Assembly (NCBI GenBank): GCA_038848185.1
Contig: JAWCNV010000003.1
Span: 69,596 to 133,595, forward strand
Origin: JAAOZP01 sp038848185
GTDB lineage: Archaea; Thermoproteota; EX4484-205; JAAOZP01
Length of the DNA: 64,000 nt
Reading direction: 5' to 3'
The notes under the pieces were generated by a model, which was not told the DNA's origin, ran no database searches, and saw only the letters and a list, made by a program, of their open reading frames with translations. Every line of letters starts with the position of its first letter. Position 1 is the first letter of the stretch. The translations under genes were made by a program, and so were the position numbers. Shown here one piece after another: positions 1 through 9,658 of the stretch.

Positions 1-101
1 TAGGCTGCTGGAATCTCAGGATAGCCTTTTGGAACAGCACAGTTCGTTATGCTTAAGAGCTGTTAATAAGGTGATGTATTTCGGAGCAAGACACTGAAAC
101 A

Positions 102-109
102 CATATAAG
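102..109 (+). promoter_or_regulatory. Putative TATA box for the GNAT-M50 fusion gene
   Basis: The sequence CATATAAG lies about 40 nt before the ATG at 147, the place expected for an archaeal TATA box driving a transcript with a very short leader. The rest of 1-146 shows no coding signal that I recognise. Confidence 0.35.
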
Positions 110-146
110 ATTTACAAACGCAACCATGGCTTGAAGGCGTTGACAC

Positions 147-1265
147 ATGCAAATTGTCATCCGCGAGATGCAGCCAAACGAGAAACGGGAAGTTGAGAAA
201 CTCTTAGTGAGAAGCCTCGGCATCACTGACAGGATTATCTTTCAGCTCTCGTTTGAGGAGGCACAGAAGAGCGCTCGGAAGCAAAGCGGAGCCACTTTAG
301 TTGCAGACTTCGAGGGTAAGATAGTTGGAACAGTCTCCATGAGGATCCAAGTTTTAAAAGGCATGAGGACAGGCTACATCGACGCACTGGTATCGGATAA
401 AGATTTTCGGGGGAGAGCAATCGGCAAGTCCTTGGTTGATGGAGCCATATCATGGCTTGAGGAACATGGGTGTGAAGTCATCTACGCCACAGCCGACAGG
501 TACAACTCTCCCTCATGGAATATTTTTATCCATAGAGGATTCTATCTCTACGAGATACCGCGGCAACTTAGAGATTATGGGGCTAGCTTCCTAAGGCTTT
601 GGCTCGCAGAGTTTCATTTCATAGGCTTCGGAACCTTCTTTCTTAGACGAGACAAGGGGCAAAGAAAAAACTGTGAAACAAGAGAAGCGTGGCATTGGCT
701 GGCTGCCCTGCTAGGCGTGTCTACAGTATGGTGGATACAAATACTGCGTGGCCAAGGATCACTGACACTTATTCCAATAGTTTTCACGGTTGTAGCATTT
801 AGCATCCTAGCCCACGAGCTTTCGCAAAAGCTTGCAGCAAGCAAACTCGGTTTAGAAACAACGTTCAAAGCCTGGGGTTCAGGAATCTTATTCAGCTGGC
901 TACTGGCGCTACTCAGCAGCGTCTTCCCAGCATACGGCTCAACATACGTGAAACAGTTAGACTGGCGGTATGACCCGGAAAAAGATAAGACTGGAATCAT
1001 CTTCGCCATAGGTCCGCTCGTCAGCCTATTGCTCGGCTTCGCATTCTGGGCAATATCAAGCCTTATGGCTAACAGTCTGCTAGTGGTGCCGGCAACAGTT
1101 GGATACGTGACTAACTTGCTGATTGTAATCCTCAATCTGATTCCGATACAGGCTGCAGGAGGTTTCGTGTGGGATGGTAGAAAGATATTTAAATGGAACA
1201 GAACCGTGTGGATCATGCTTATTATAGCGACATCTGTTCTGATAATACTTGATATTTTCTTATAG
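147..1265 (+). CDS. GNAT N-acetyltransferase fused to an M50/site-2-protease-like membrane domain
   Basis: Residues 1 to about 150 form a GNAT acetyltransferase with the acetyl-CoA binding stretch FRGRAIGKSL (residues 87-96) followed by a typical C-terminal segment ending in HRGFYLYE. Residues 185-372 are hydrophobic, with about five membrane segments, and look like the archaeal M50 (site-2 protease) fold. A helix carries HELSQ (223-227), and a late segment has NLIPIQ (330-335) and WDGRK (342-346), resembling the NPDG-type third zinc site. The normal HExxH motif reads HExxQ here, so the second histidine is missing and zinc proteolysis is doubtful. The pair may form a membrane-tethered acetyltransferase. 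The gene stands alone and converges on the P-type ATPase gene. The GNAT half is secure; the M50 assignment rests on motif spacing. Confidence 0.75.
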   Translation: MQIVIREMQPNEKREVEKLLVRSLGITDRIIFQLSFEEAQKSARKQSGATLVADFEGKIVGTVSMRIQVLKGMRTGYIDALVSDKDFRGRAIGKSLVDGAISWLEEHGCEVIYATADRYNSPSWNIFIHRGFYLYEIPRQLRDYGASFLRLWLAEFHFIGFGTFFLRRDKGQRKNCETREAWHWLAALLGVSTVWWIQILRGQGSLTLIPIVFTVVAFSILAHELSQKLAASKLGLETTFKAWGSGILFSWLLALLSSVFPAYGSTYVKQLDWRYDPEKDKTGIIFAIGPLVSLLLGFAFWAISSLMANSLLVVPATVGYVTNLLIVILNLIPIQAAGGFVWDGRKIFKWNRTVWIMLIIATSVLIILDIFL

Positions 1266-1342
1266 TCGGCACGTTTTTCAATCTCATAGTAGTATTGTTC
1301 CTAGGAACAGCGATGAAGTATATTCTTAAACAATGCTTCTTG

Positions 1343-4138
1343 TTATTCCCACTTCCAGACCTTCCTTCCCATGAACAGTTCGGGGAGAACGAAGAGCCCC
1401 CAGCTGGCCACACCTACAACGTATGCGAGGTCTATTAGGCTCAAACCTGTTAGATGGAACAGTTGCTGCGTTATCGGTATGTATGTTATTCCAAGGGTTA
1501 ATGCAACAGATGCTAAGTCAGCTATTACGAAGAATTTATTTCTAAAAGCCTTCCTGCCCATTCTCCAGACACTGTGTTTCTCCGAGCGACAATTCCAGAC
1601 TACGAAAAGCTCGAACATCGCCGCCTGCACGAAGGCTGTTGTAGTGGCCTCCCTGTATGTTTCCGGAGTTCCAAAACCGTGAGCAGGCCACACGTAGTAC
1701 TCCAGACAGAATACGAGGATTGTTCCAGCAGCCTGTAGCAGGAATGATGCTATTATGAAGGCACCCATTCCATGGAGAATTCCCTCCTCCGGCTTGCGAG
1801 GCGGCCTCTCCATAACATCCACATCTGGAGGATCTGTTGCTAGGGCGATTGCTGGGCCACCGTCAGTAACCAAGTTTATCCAGAGTATCATAGCTGGCAG
1901 AAGGGGAAGCGGGAACATTGTCTCACCAAATATTCCGCCCAGTATTGCGAACGTGCCTATCACAAGCAGTTCGTCGAAGTTGCATGCCAGCAGGAAACGA
2001 GCATACTTCCTAATGTTGTCGTATATTACTCTGCCCTGTTCAACAGCCTTAACTATCGTCGCGAAATTATCATCCGTCAAAATAAGGTCTGAAGCCTCCT
2101 TAGTAACGTCCGTACCGGTTATACCCATTGCTACACCGATGTCAGCAGCCTTAACCGCAGGCGCATCGTTAACACCGTCTCCAGTCATTGCAACGATATG
2201 GCCCTTCTTCCTTAGTGCGTTAACGATCTTCAGCTTGTGTTCAGGGGAAACCCTTGCGTAAACCGTAACCCTTTCAACAATCTTCTCAAAATCCTCGTCA
2301 CTAAGACCATCCATCTCAACACCTGTCAAAACCATGTCGCCCTCCTTGAAGATTCCAACCTCCTTGGCAACCGCGACAGCTGTAAGCCTGTGGTCCCCGG
2401 TTATCATAACGGTCTTTATCCCTGCCTTCTGGCAAAGCTTGTTAGCCTCTATGGCCTCCTCCCTAGGAGGATCTATCATCCCCTGTAGCCCTATGAAAAC
2501 CATCTCCCTCTCAACAGTCTCGCCCTCATATTTCGACGTTTTCTCTGGTAGACGCCTATACGCCATTGCAAGAACCCTTAAAGCATCCCCAGCCAGCTGC
2601 TCGTTTATCTCTAGAATTCTTTTTCTCTTCTCCTCTGTCAGAGCCTTCTCCACACCGTTTTCAAGTATACGAGTACACTTTTCCAGAACGATTTCAGGGG
2701 CCCCCTTCATGTAAGCATGAACCTCTCCCCCCGGAGTTTCATGGATAGTGCTCATGCGTTTCCTCTCGGAGGTGAAGGGGATTTCTCCGACCCGCGGAAA
2801 ACTCTTCTCCAAAACCTCCTTCTCAAGCCCAGCCTTAGCAGCAGTAACGACTAGAGCACCCTCAGTGGGGTCTCCAAAGATCTCCCACGTATTGTCCTGA
2901 CTGCTGCCTCTTAAGCTGGCATTATTGCATAAAGCACCTACTCTTAGAAGGAATTCAAGGCTTCCCTCCGGCTTTACCGTGTCGTCTCCAATATGGAATT
3001 CTCCCTTCGGCTCGTAGCCGACTCCAGTCACCTCAACAAGCTTACCGTCGACGTATAGTTTTCGAACAGTCATCTCTCCCTTGGTTATCGTGCCAGTCTT
3101 ATCGGAGCATATCACCGTCACGGCACCCAAGCTTTCTGCCGAAGACAAGCGTCTAACAATAGCGTTGCGCTTCGCAAACTCTCTGGCGCCGAGGGCTAAT
3201 GCTACGGTAACTATCGCCGGAAGCCCCTCTGGAACCGCTGAGATTGCTAAGGCTATAGCAGACATGAATGCCTGGATAAAGCCCTCGATCTCGAAATGCC
3301 TCTGCATTATTACTTCAAAGGCCTCGAGAGCGAAAATCACGACGCAAACAGCTATGACGACCTTAGCTATTTTACCGGCGAACCTGTTAAGCTTCCTCTG
3401 AAGAGGAGTTTCCTCCTCCTCTGCCGCCTGAACCATTTCAGCAATCTTCCCGAACTCCGTGTTCATGCCCGTAGCGGTTACAACAGCCCTCCCCCTGCCG
3501 TAAACTATGTGGGTTGCGGAGAAAACCGTGTTACGCCTCTCAGAGACCGATGCTTCCTCATTCAGAACCGTTACCTCTTTCTCAACGGGGGTGGATTCTC
3601 CTGTTAAAATCGCTTCGTTAGCTTTCAGCTCAATCGCTTCAATGAGGCGAGCGTCAGCCGGAACATGGTCACCCGCCTCCAATATAAGAATGTCCCCAGG
3701 GACAACCTCGCTCGCGGGAATAATAGCCTCTTTACCATCTCTCATCACACGGGCCTTCGGAGCAGCCAGTTTCCTAAGGGCTTCAACAGCCTTCTCAGCC
3801 CTGTATTCTTGGACGAATCCTGTGACTGCACATAGAACAACTATGGCACTTATCGTAATAACATCGGCAAACGACTCCATGAAATCCTCGCCCTGCGTCA
3901 TCTCATAGTAGCCGATGATGGCGGAGAATATTGTCGCAGCGATCAGCAGCAGAATAAAAATATCCTTAAACTCGTCCAGAAACATTTGGAGGACTGTTCT
4001 ACGCTTCGTCTCCTTAATCTCGTTAGGCCCGTATTTCTTAAGCCGTTCAACAGCCTCCTGCGTAGATAAGCCCTCGCGACTAACCCCTAACTCCTTTAAA
4101 ACTTCGTCAACATTTGCAGCATGCCAAGGCTTAGACAT
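1343..4138 (-). CDS. Cation-transporting P-type ATPase, Ca2+ type (IIA-like)
   Basis: This 931-residue protein is a P-type ATPase that couples ATP hydrolysis to cation export across the membrane. It has an N-terminal cation-ATPase domain (about 1-70), the actuator motif TGES at 179-182, PEGLP in M4 at 303-307, the phosphorylated aspartate D346 in SDKTGT, and the hinge motif GDGVNDAP. M5 holds NFDE and M6 holds NLVTDG. Those match the SERCA calcium-site residues (Asn/Glu in M5, Asn-Thr-Asp in M6), so Ca2+ is the likeliest substrate, although Mn2+ or H+ cannot be excluded. Length is normal for the family. A GAGGGG ribosome-binding site stands shortly before the ATG at 4138. A second member of the family is encoded at 29434-32199. 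Confidence 0.93.
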   Translation of the reverse strand: MSKPWHAANVDEVLKELGVSREGLSTQEAVERLKKYGPNEIKETKRRTVLQMFLDEFKDIFILLLIAATIFSAIIGYYEMTQGEDFMESFADVITISAIVVLCAVTGFVQEYRAEKAVEALRKLAAPKARVMRDGKEAIIPASEVVPGDILILEAGDHVPADARLIEAIELKANEAILTGESTPVEKEVTVLNEEASVSERRNTVFSATHIVYGRGRAVVTATGMNTEFGKIAEMVQAAEEEETPLQRKLNRFAGKIAKVVIAVCVVIFALEAFEVIMQRHFEIEGFIQAFMSAIALAISAVPEGLPAIVTVALALGAREFAKRNAIVRRLSSAESLGAVTVICSDKTGTITKGEMTVRKLYVDGKLVEVTGVGYEPKGEFHIGDDTVKPEGSLEFLLRVGALCNNASLRGSSQDNTWEIFGDPTEGALVVTAAKAGLEKEVLEKSFPRVGEIPFTSERKRMSTIHETPGGEVHAYMKGAPEIVLEKCTRILENGVEKALTEEKRKRILEINEQLAGDALRVLAMAYRRLPEKTSKYEGETVEREMVFIGLQGMIDPPREEAIEANKLCQKAGIKTVMITGDHRLTAVAVAKEVGIFKEGDMVLTGVEMDGLSDEDFEKIVERVTVYARVSPEHKLKIVNALRKKGHIVAMTGDGVNDAPAVKAADIGVAMGITGTDVTKEASDLILTDDNFATIVKAVEQGRVIYDNIRKYARFLLACNFDELLVIGTFAILGGIFGETMFPLPLLPAMILWINLVTDGGPAIALATDPPDVDVMERPPRKPEEGILHGMGAFIIASFLLQAAGTILVFCLEYYVWPAHGFGTPETYREATTTAFVQAAMFELFVVWNCRSEKHSVWRMGRKAFRNKFFVIADLASVALTLGITYIPITQQLFHLTGLSLIDLAYVVGVASWGLFVLPELFMGRKVWKWE

Positions 4139-4310
4139 TCTAATCCCCTCTGGTTTCTAGCGGCACGTGTAAAAACACACTTATAAGATTAACTATTCGC
4201 AGTCATTTGAATCTATGAGAAATGTTCATGGTATTAGTAGAGGCCGCACAGCAAATTCCATTGGTATGTTAGAAATTGGAAGAAAATGGGTTTAAGAATC
4301 ATCTGGAGTT

Positions 4311-5273
4311 ATGAATTATCAAGAAAAAATGGTGGCGAATATGAGCAAAGGGTTAGGTTTTTTAATCATACTAATAATACTGATTGGGGTTGGGATTGTG
4401 GGATTTTATTTATTTAAAGAAAAACTGGAATTAGAAGACCAGGGATCATCTTCAGAACCATCTTCCTCAACACCAAGCGGTTCCTCCTCTCAGCCAGCTG
4501 AAGAAGAGAAGGCTTATTGGGTAACCAATCCGACCAGTGGTGCAAGGGTATACGTTCAGGTAATCCTACCCCGAGAGGGGGCTGAAAAATTCCCAGCCTT
4601 AGTACTTGTTCCAGGCGGCCTTGGCGATAGTAGTTTCTTCCTGCCTACTAAAGCGAGAAGCCTTGTTGAAGCCGGGTTCGCAGTAATTGTTTTCGATCCC
4701 GATGGGCGTGGCAGAAGCGGTGGCGAGGAGGATTTTAACGGCCATATTCATCAAGACGGTTTAGCCGCGGTTATCCGTTTCGCCGCTACTCTTCCAAAAA
4801 TAGACTCTGAGAATATTGGGCTAGTAACCTACTCGTATGGAATCACCATGGGAAGCGGGGCTTTAGCCCGCTATCCAGACCTACCAGTTAAATTCCTGAT
4901 AGATTGGGAGGGGCCAGCCCGTAGAGAATACACGACAGGCAATTGCCAAGAGAACTTTGGAGGAGTCCCGTGGCCTTCTTGCACCAATGATTCTTTTTGG
5001 TCGCAAAGGGAAGCGGTGAACTTCATCTCGGAGGTTCGTGTCCCGTATCAACGCATCCAGTCAGCTAAAGACCATGCTCAACCAATAGTCACCCATGCAA
5101 TAGAGATGATTAATGCAGCAGTAGAAGGAGGTGCTCCCTGGGTACGTTTAAACGATGAGCCGCCGAACCAAACATATAACCCAAGTGCACTACCGAGGAT
5201 GCTTCCGGAATCCCAAGACCCCCTGTTAGAACAGCATATTGTTCGATATGCTAAAGAATTGCTAGATAGGTGA
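4311..5273 (+). CDS. Membrane-anchored alpha/beta hydrolase (dienelactone-hydrolase-like)
   Basis: An N-terminal hydrophobic segment (about residues 15-34) is followed by a Ser/Pro/Glu-rich linker (about 43-65) and then an alpha/beta hydrolase domain. That layout suggests an enzyme tethered on the outer face of the membrane. The oxyanion-side motif LVPGGLGDSS and the nucleophile elbow YSYG (first Gly replaced by Thr in TYSYG) are visible. A later Asp and the His near position 260 could complete the triad. The substrate is unknown; ester or peptide hydrolysis is typical for the fold. A second in-frame ATG at 4341 is preceded by GGTGG and could be the true start, since the first ATG has its GGAG only two bases away. 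The gene diverges from the P-type ATPase. Confidence 0.8.
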   Translation: MNYQEKMVANMSKGLGFLIILIILIGVGIVGFYLFKEKLELEDQGSSSEPSSSTPSGSSSQPAEEEKAYWVTNPTSGARVYVQVILPREGAEKFPALVLVPGGLGDSSFFLPTKARSLVEAGFAVIVFDPDGRGRSGGEEDFNGHIHQDGLAAVIRFAATLPKIDSENIGLVTYSYGITMGSGALARYPDLPVKFLIDWEGPARREYTTGNCQENFGGVPWPSCTNDSFWSQREAVNFISEVRVPYQRIQSAKDHAQPIVTHAIEMINAAVEGGAPWVRLNDEPPNQTYNPSALPRMLPESQDPLLEQHIVRYAKELLDR

Positions 5274-5353
5274 TTTATTTCAGATTCTCAGAAGTATCCT
5301 CAACCATCGTTTGCTGACCATGATACGTTTGAGACACCTATATCAGGAAAAAC

Positions 5354-7405
5354 TCAGGGTATCAGAAGAAGTATTAGGGGAGCGAAAACTTCAGCCACTA
5401 AAGACATAACGGTGATCATTGTGTTCAAAGATGGGCCAGCAGTGTCCTTGAACGGGTCTCCAACAGTGTCTCCTGTAACAGCAGCCTTATGAGCCTCTGA
5501 ACCCTTCCCGCCATGCGCACCAGACTCTATATATTTTTTAGCATTATCCCAGAGCCCGCCGGAGTTCGCCATGAAGAGTGCAAAGATTATTCCCGTAACA
5601 ATGCTCCCAGCTAGAAAGCCGGCTAGCGCCTCCTTCCCTAGGAACACCATGGTTAAAATTGGAACCACTATTGCCAAGGAGCAGGGCAGCATGAGCTCCC
5701 TGATTGCACCTCTCGTCGCTATATCTACGCATTTAGCGTAATCCGGCTTCGCCTTTCCCTCCATTAACCCCGGTATCTCTTTGAACTGGCGCCTAACTTC
5801 CTCAACCATCCTCTCAGCGTTTCTCCCGACAGCAAGGATCAGGAGGGCTGAGAGTAGCGGCGGCATCATTCCACCTAGGAAAACCCCGGCGACAACCCCC
5901 GGCTTCATCAGGTCAAGAGTTTCAATGTCAACTAGGTGAGCGTAGGCGGCGAAAAGCGCTAGAACAGTCAGCGCTGCAGCACCTATAGCGAACCCTTTAG
6001 TAATTGCTTTAGTAGTGTTTCCAGCAGCGTCCAGCCTGTCAGCAATCTCGATAACCTCCTCCCCTAAGCCGGATTGTTCTGCAACTCCCTTCGCATTGTC
6101 TGAAACAGGCCCGTAGGCGTCAGCCGAAATAGTCATCCCTACGGTCGCAAGCATTCCCACCGCAGATATGGCGATCCCGTAGAATGGGCTTACTCCGAAA
6201 GCCTCAGCAAGATACCAGGCAGCCATGGTGGCGACGCAGATGCCTATTACAGGGGGAACTATACTGACTATCCCGTAGGAGAACCCGGTCAATATATTTA
6301 TCGCAGCCCCGGTTGTTGATGCCTGAGCAACCTTCTGAGCCGGAGCCCTATCTATGGATGTGAAGTAGTCTGATGTGACCCCGATTATTACTCCCGCTGT
6401 TAAGCCTGCAACCGTTGGCAGAAATATCCCGAGCCACCTATTGCCCTCCAACCCTGAGAAATAAGAAACTGCGAAGAGGAATATTGTGAAGATGACCCAT
6501 GTGAAGAAGGAGCCTCTGTTAAGTGCTGCACCGGGATTTCCCCTTATGCTTTGCTTAACGATAAGAACACCCAGTATTGAAGCGAAAAGCCCTACAGCCG
6601 CTATCAGGAGAGGTAGCGTTGTTAAAACCGTTTCACCCAGCTCTGAACCGATGATCATAGCAGCCACAATACTCGCAATATACGAGTCAACCAGGTCAGC
6701 ACCCATCCCCGCAACATCACCCACGTTGTCACCCACATTGTCCGCGATCACAGCAGGATTCCTTGGATCATCCTCCGGAATCCCTAGCTCAACCTTACCA
6801 ACGAGGTCTGCACTAATGTCGGCTGTCTTCGTGTATATTCCTCCACCCGCCTTCGCGAAAAGCGCGAGAGCACTGGCCCCGAAGCTGAAGCCTAGAACAA
6901 TGTTTGAAGCATCAGCCTGACCCCAGCCGAGAACAATGTTGAACAGGTAGAAGAGTATGCTTATGCCTAGGAGAGCTAGGCCGACGACGAAAAGCCCCAT
7001 GACAGCCCCGCCGTAGAAAGCTATTGGAAAAGCCTTCTTCAAACCTTGTTTAGCAGCGTTGGCGGTTCTAACGTTCGCCTCCACAGCAGCCATCATTCCA
7101 ACGTAAGCGGCGATTGTTGTGCACACTGAGCCGAGGATATATGATGTGGCGACGCTCACCCCGTAGTAAACATTTTGCTGAGAAAAAGCATAGAACACGC
7201 CGAGAACAATAGCCATCACCAGCACGAAAACAGCCAGCGTTAAATTCTGCCTTTTAAGATAAGCTTTCGCACCCTCCTTTATTGCACCCGCGATCTCCCT
7301 CATCCTATCAGTGCCGCTTTCCTGGCCTGCAACATAACGGTACAAGTAGCCAGCCAAACCTACGGCAGCCAAACCAGCTATCGGCGTTACTTGGAACCAT
7401 TCCAT
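5354..7405 (-). CDS. hppA: K+-independent membrane-bound pyrophosphatase (proton-pumping type)
   Basis: This is a membrane-integral pyrophosphatase that hydrolyses cytosolic PPi and pumps ions outward. Around residue 205 (counted from an upstream GTG) the substrate motif reads DISADLVGKVE, a slight variant of DVGADLVGKVE. It is followed by the acidic DNVGDNVGD motif (228-236), and a late DPFKDTAGPS motif is present. The potassium-dependence site reads GNTTKAITKG. Lysine there marks the K+-independent proton-pumping subfamily, whereas K+-dependent enzymes have alanine. Sixteen or so membrane segments span the 683 residues. I chose the ATG at 7405 over the GTG at 7423 because GAGGG lies at proper distance from the ATG. 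It would recover energy from PPi made by biosynthesis. Confidence 0.95.
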   Translation of the reverse strand: MEWFQVTPIAGLAAVGLAGYLYRYVAGQESGTDRMREIAGAIKEGAKAYLKRQNLTLAVFVLVMAIVLGVFYAFSQQNVYYGVSVATSYILGSVCTTIAAYVGMMAAVEANVRTANAAKQGLKKAFPIAFYGGAVMGLFVVGLALLGISILFYLFNIVLGWGQADASNIVLGFSFGASALALFAKAGGGIYTKTADISADLVGKVELGIPEDDPRNPAVIADNVGDNVGDVAGMGADLVDSYIASIVAAMIIGSELGETVLTTLPLLIAAVGLFASILGVLIVKQSIRGNPGAALNRGSFFTWVIFTIFLFAVSYFSGLEGNRWLGIFLPTVAGLTAGVIIGVTSDYFTSIDRAPAQKVAQASTTGAAINILTGFSYGIVSIVPPVIGICVATMAAWYLAEAFGVSPFYGIAISAVGMLATVGMTISADAYGPVSDNAKGVAEQSGLGEEVIEIADRLDAAGNTTKAITKGFAIGAAALTVLALFAAYAHLVDIETLDLMKPGVVAGVFLGGMMPPLLSALLILAVGRNAERMVEEVRRQFKEIPGLMEGKAKPDYAKCVDIATRGAIRELMLPCSLAIVVPILTMVFLGKEALAGFLAGSIVTGIIFALFMANSGGLWDNAKKYIESGAHGGKGSEAHKAAVTGDTVGDPFKDTAGPSLNTMITVMSLVAEVFAPLILLLIP

Positions 7406-7618
7406 GACTGATCCCTCGAACACTACAGACCTTTTGAAACAAAAATCCGAACTTATAAGTTTATTTAAACATGGAGTTGAAAATCCAAGCCTAGTTAAAC
7501 CATTGTTCTAATAATGTGCTTGAAAAACAGGGGATTCTCATTACAATTGTTAGTTAGAACTCCAATGATGCAAGCTTCGAAAACTTTATCAGGAGAAGAA
7601 GTAACGCTAGTCTTAACA

Positions 7619-8272
7619 ATGTCTGAGGTAGAAATCCTTTCAAGACTTAAGGAGGCAATAGTTAAGCTGGATTTTGAAGCATCAGGAAGCTTGGCGCGGG
7701 AAGCAGTTGCGAAAGGAGTGCCACCCCGAGAAATCATTTTGAAAGCGATAAGCAGTGCAATGGAGGAGGTGGGGAAGAAATTCGAGGCTTCAGAATACTT
7801 CTTGTCGGAGCTTATAGTTGCGGGCGAAATAGGTAAGGAAATAACGCAAATGCTACAGCCCTACTTGAAGGACACGGATATTAAGAAGGTTGGGAAAGCG
7901 GTGATCGGAACAGTGAAAGGAGACCTTCATGACATAGGTAAAAACATTTTCGGAATGATGCTGGAGGCCGCTGGCTTCGAAGTGATAGATCTGGGGAACG
8001 ATGTTCCGCCAGAGGCTTTTGTAGAGGCTGTAGCAAAAAACAAGCCGGATATAGTGGGAATGTCGGCACTGCTCACAGTCACAATGGTTGAGATGGAGAA
8101 CGTGATAAACGCCCTTAAGAAAGCAGGATTAAGAGATAAGGTTAAGGTGATAGTGGGTGGTGCCCCTCTAACAGAGGAGTACGCCAAGAAAATAGGTGCA
8201 GACGCCTACGGTAAGGACGCGGTAGTCGGAGTAGAAATCTGCAAGAAATGGGTTGAAAACAAAACAAGCTGA
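7619..8272 (+). CDS. mtaC: Corrinoid (B12-binding) methyltransferase protein, MtaC/MttC family
   Basis: This small corrinoid protein carries the methyl group between a substrate methyltransferase and a second methyltransferase. Counted from ATG 7619, residues 1 to about 85 form the helical B12-binding-2 cap domain. The rest is a Rossmann-like B12-binding domain with DLHDIG, where His104 should be the lower cobalt ligand. Then come MSALLT and the GGAP loop. The 217-residue length fits MtaC/MtbC/MttC-type proteins. An upstream in-frame ATG at 7514 would add 35 residues unlike the family, so I prefer 7619; a TTTATC box about 30 nt before it suits a leaderless transcript. The next gene, 21 nt downstream, is an MtaB homologue, which makes methanol or a related methyl donor the likely substrate. 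Confidence 0.9.
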   Translation: MSEVEILSRLKEAIVKLDFEASGSLAREAVAKGVPPREIILKAISSAMEEVGKKFEASEYFLSELIVAGEIGKEITQMLQPYLKDTDIKKVGKAVIGTVKGDLHDIGKNIFGMMLEAAGFEVIDLGNDVPPEAFVEAVAKNKPDIVGMSALLTVTMVEMENVINALKKAGLRDKVKVIVGGAPLTEEYAKKIGADAYGKDAVVGVEICKKWVENKTS

Positions 8273-8293
8273 TTAGGAAGCGTTGAAATACCC

Positions 8294-9658
8294 TTGTTCA
8301 GCCGTCTAGAGGTAAGCAGTTCTTCAGAACTCGTCTTCGGGTTTGCGAAGCATCCCTTGAACTATGGTCTCGGGCTTAAAATAGGGTGCGGAGAAGTTGT
8401 TCCGGAAGTAAAGTTCTTCCCAAGAAGCCTGTCAGACAGGAGTCCTGAGAAGTTTAAGGCTGAGGTTGAGACAGTTACGAGGGAAATACTTGAGAGGGCT
8501 GTTGAACTCGGCGTCGACTCGCTTCAAATAGAGACTGAGCAGAGCTTTATGGAAACCAAGAACCCTAGGCTCGCAGCCGAGGTGACGAGCCTGCAGAAAT
8601 CGCTTATGGAGAAGTATACTGACGAACACTCCATGAAGCTTGGCCTAAGGGTTACGGTTGCCGACATAAGGGATTTTAAAGAGGGGTTGAGATCGTCTGC
8701 AAACTACAGCCTTATGATGGAGACTTTTGAAGCAGTGTCATCGAATGGTGCAGACGTTCTTTCAATAGAATCGGAGGGAGGCAAAGATGTTTTCAACCAC
8801 AGCATCATTAGACAAGACATTAAAGGGATAATTTTCTCGGCAGGCTTACTCGGATCCCTAGACATGAATCTTCTTTGGAAAGATATAGTTAGCATCGCTA
8901 AGAGAAACGGTTCTATAGCTGGGGGAGACACTGCTTGTGCGACCGCGAACACAGCCATGAGGCTTGCCGGCGGAGTAAAATCAATGTCACTGCCTCACAC
9001 GCTTGCAGCCATCGTTAGAGCAGTCTCAGCTGCGAGGTCTCTCGTTGCTTACGAGCAGGGTGCAACAGGACCTGGAAAAGACTGCGGCTACGAGAACATT
9101 ATCATAAAAGCGGTAACGGGTTTCCCAATGTCTATGGAGGGGAAGAGCAGTGCGTGCGCACACTCCAGCCTGATAGGTAATATTGCTTCAGCCTGTTGCG
9201 ACTTATGGTCTAACGAGCAGGTTGAAAACATAAAACTGTTCGGGGGAACAGCTCCACAGGTTTTCCTAGAGATGCTTCACTATGATTGCAAGCTTATGAA
9301 TAAGGCTATAGCCATGGGGAAGGCCCGTGACCTTAGGGACCTGCTTATTCTCTCAGACGTGTTTGACGATCCTCAGGCTTTCGTCCTGTCCCCCGACATA
9401 GCTGTAGAAATCGCTGGTGCAATAGTCTCCGAGCATAAGAGCTACTATAGGAGGGTCAGGTCAGCATGCCAGAAAACAGTTGAGCTTATGGAGACCTCAT
9501 CCTCTCTGCATTTAACTCCTCCCGAGCAACGCTTCCTGTCTAATGTTAAAAAAACTATAAGCCTTCTCCCAGAGGATGAGGAAGCCTTTAGGGAGCAGAT
9601 GTGCAGGGTTTTCATCGGTAAGGTACCGACTTTCAGGGAGAAAGACTACTGGCCTTAG
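8294..9658 (+). CDS. mtaB: Methanol:corrinoid methyltransferase homologue (MtaB family)
   Basis: This 454-residue protein aligns by eye along its whole length with methanogen MtaB, which uses zinc to activate methanol and methylate the corrinoid protein. The three zinc ligands known in Methanosarcina MtaB (Glu164, Cys220, Cys269) correspond at a constant offset to Glu159 in IESEGG, Cys215 in GDTACA and Cys264 in GKDCGY. The active site therefore looks complete. Other shared stretches are PGKDCGYENI and MTMEGKSS-like MSMEGKSSACAH. Translation appears to start at TTG 8294 with AGGAAG upstream. The gene lies 21 nt after the corrinoid protein gene and probably shares its transcript. Its stop overlaps by 4 nt the end of the convergent activator gene. 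Substrate could be methanol or a methoxylated or other methyl compound; methanol is my inference from ligand conservation. Confidence 0.92.
   Translation: MFSRLEVSSSSELVFGFAKHPLNYGLGLKIGCGEVVPEVKFFPRSLSDRSPEKFKAEVETVTREILERAVELGVDSLQIETEQSFMETKNPRLAAEVTSLQKSLMEKYTDEHSMKLGLRVTVADIRDFKEGLRSSANYSLMMETFEAVSSNGADVLSIESEGGKDVFNHSIIRQDIKGIIFSAGLLGSLDMNLLWKDIVSIAKRNGSIAGGDTACATANTAMRLAGGVKSMSLPHTLAAIVRAVSAARSLVAYEQGATGPGKDCGYENIIIKAVTGFPMSMEGKSSACAHSSLIGNIASACCDLWSNEQVENIKLFGGTAPQVFLEMLHYDCKLMNKAIAMGKARDLRDLLILSDVFDDPQAFVLSPDIAVEIAGAIVSEHKSYYRRVRSACQKTVELMETSSSLHLTPPEQRFLSNVKKTISLLPEDEEAFREQMCRVFIGKVPTFREKDYWP

Noticed and set aside
614..1216. 200-codon minus-strand frame opposite the GNAT-M50 gene
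   Set aside because: It is antisense to a clearly coding frame, lacks domain features and mirrors its codon structure.
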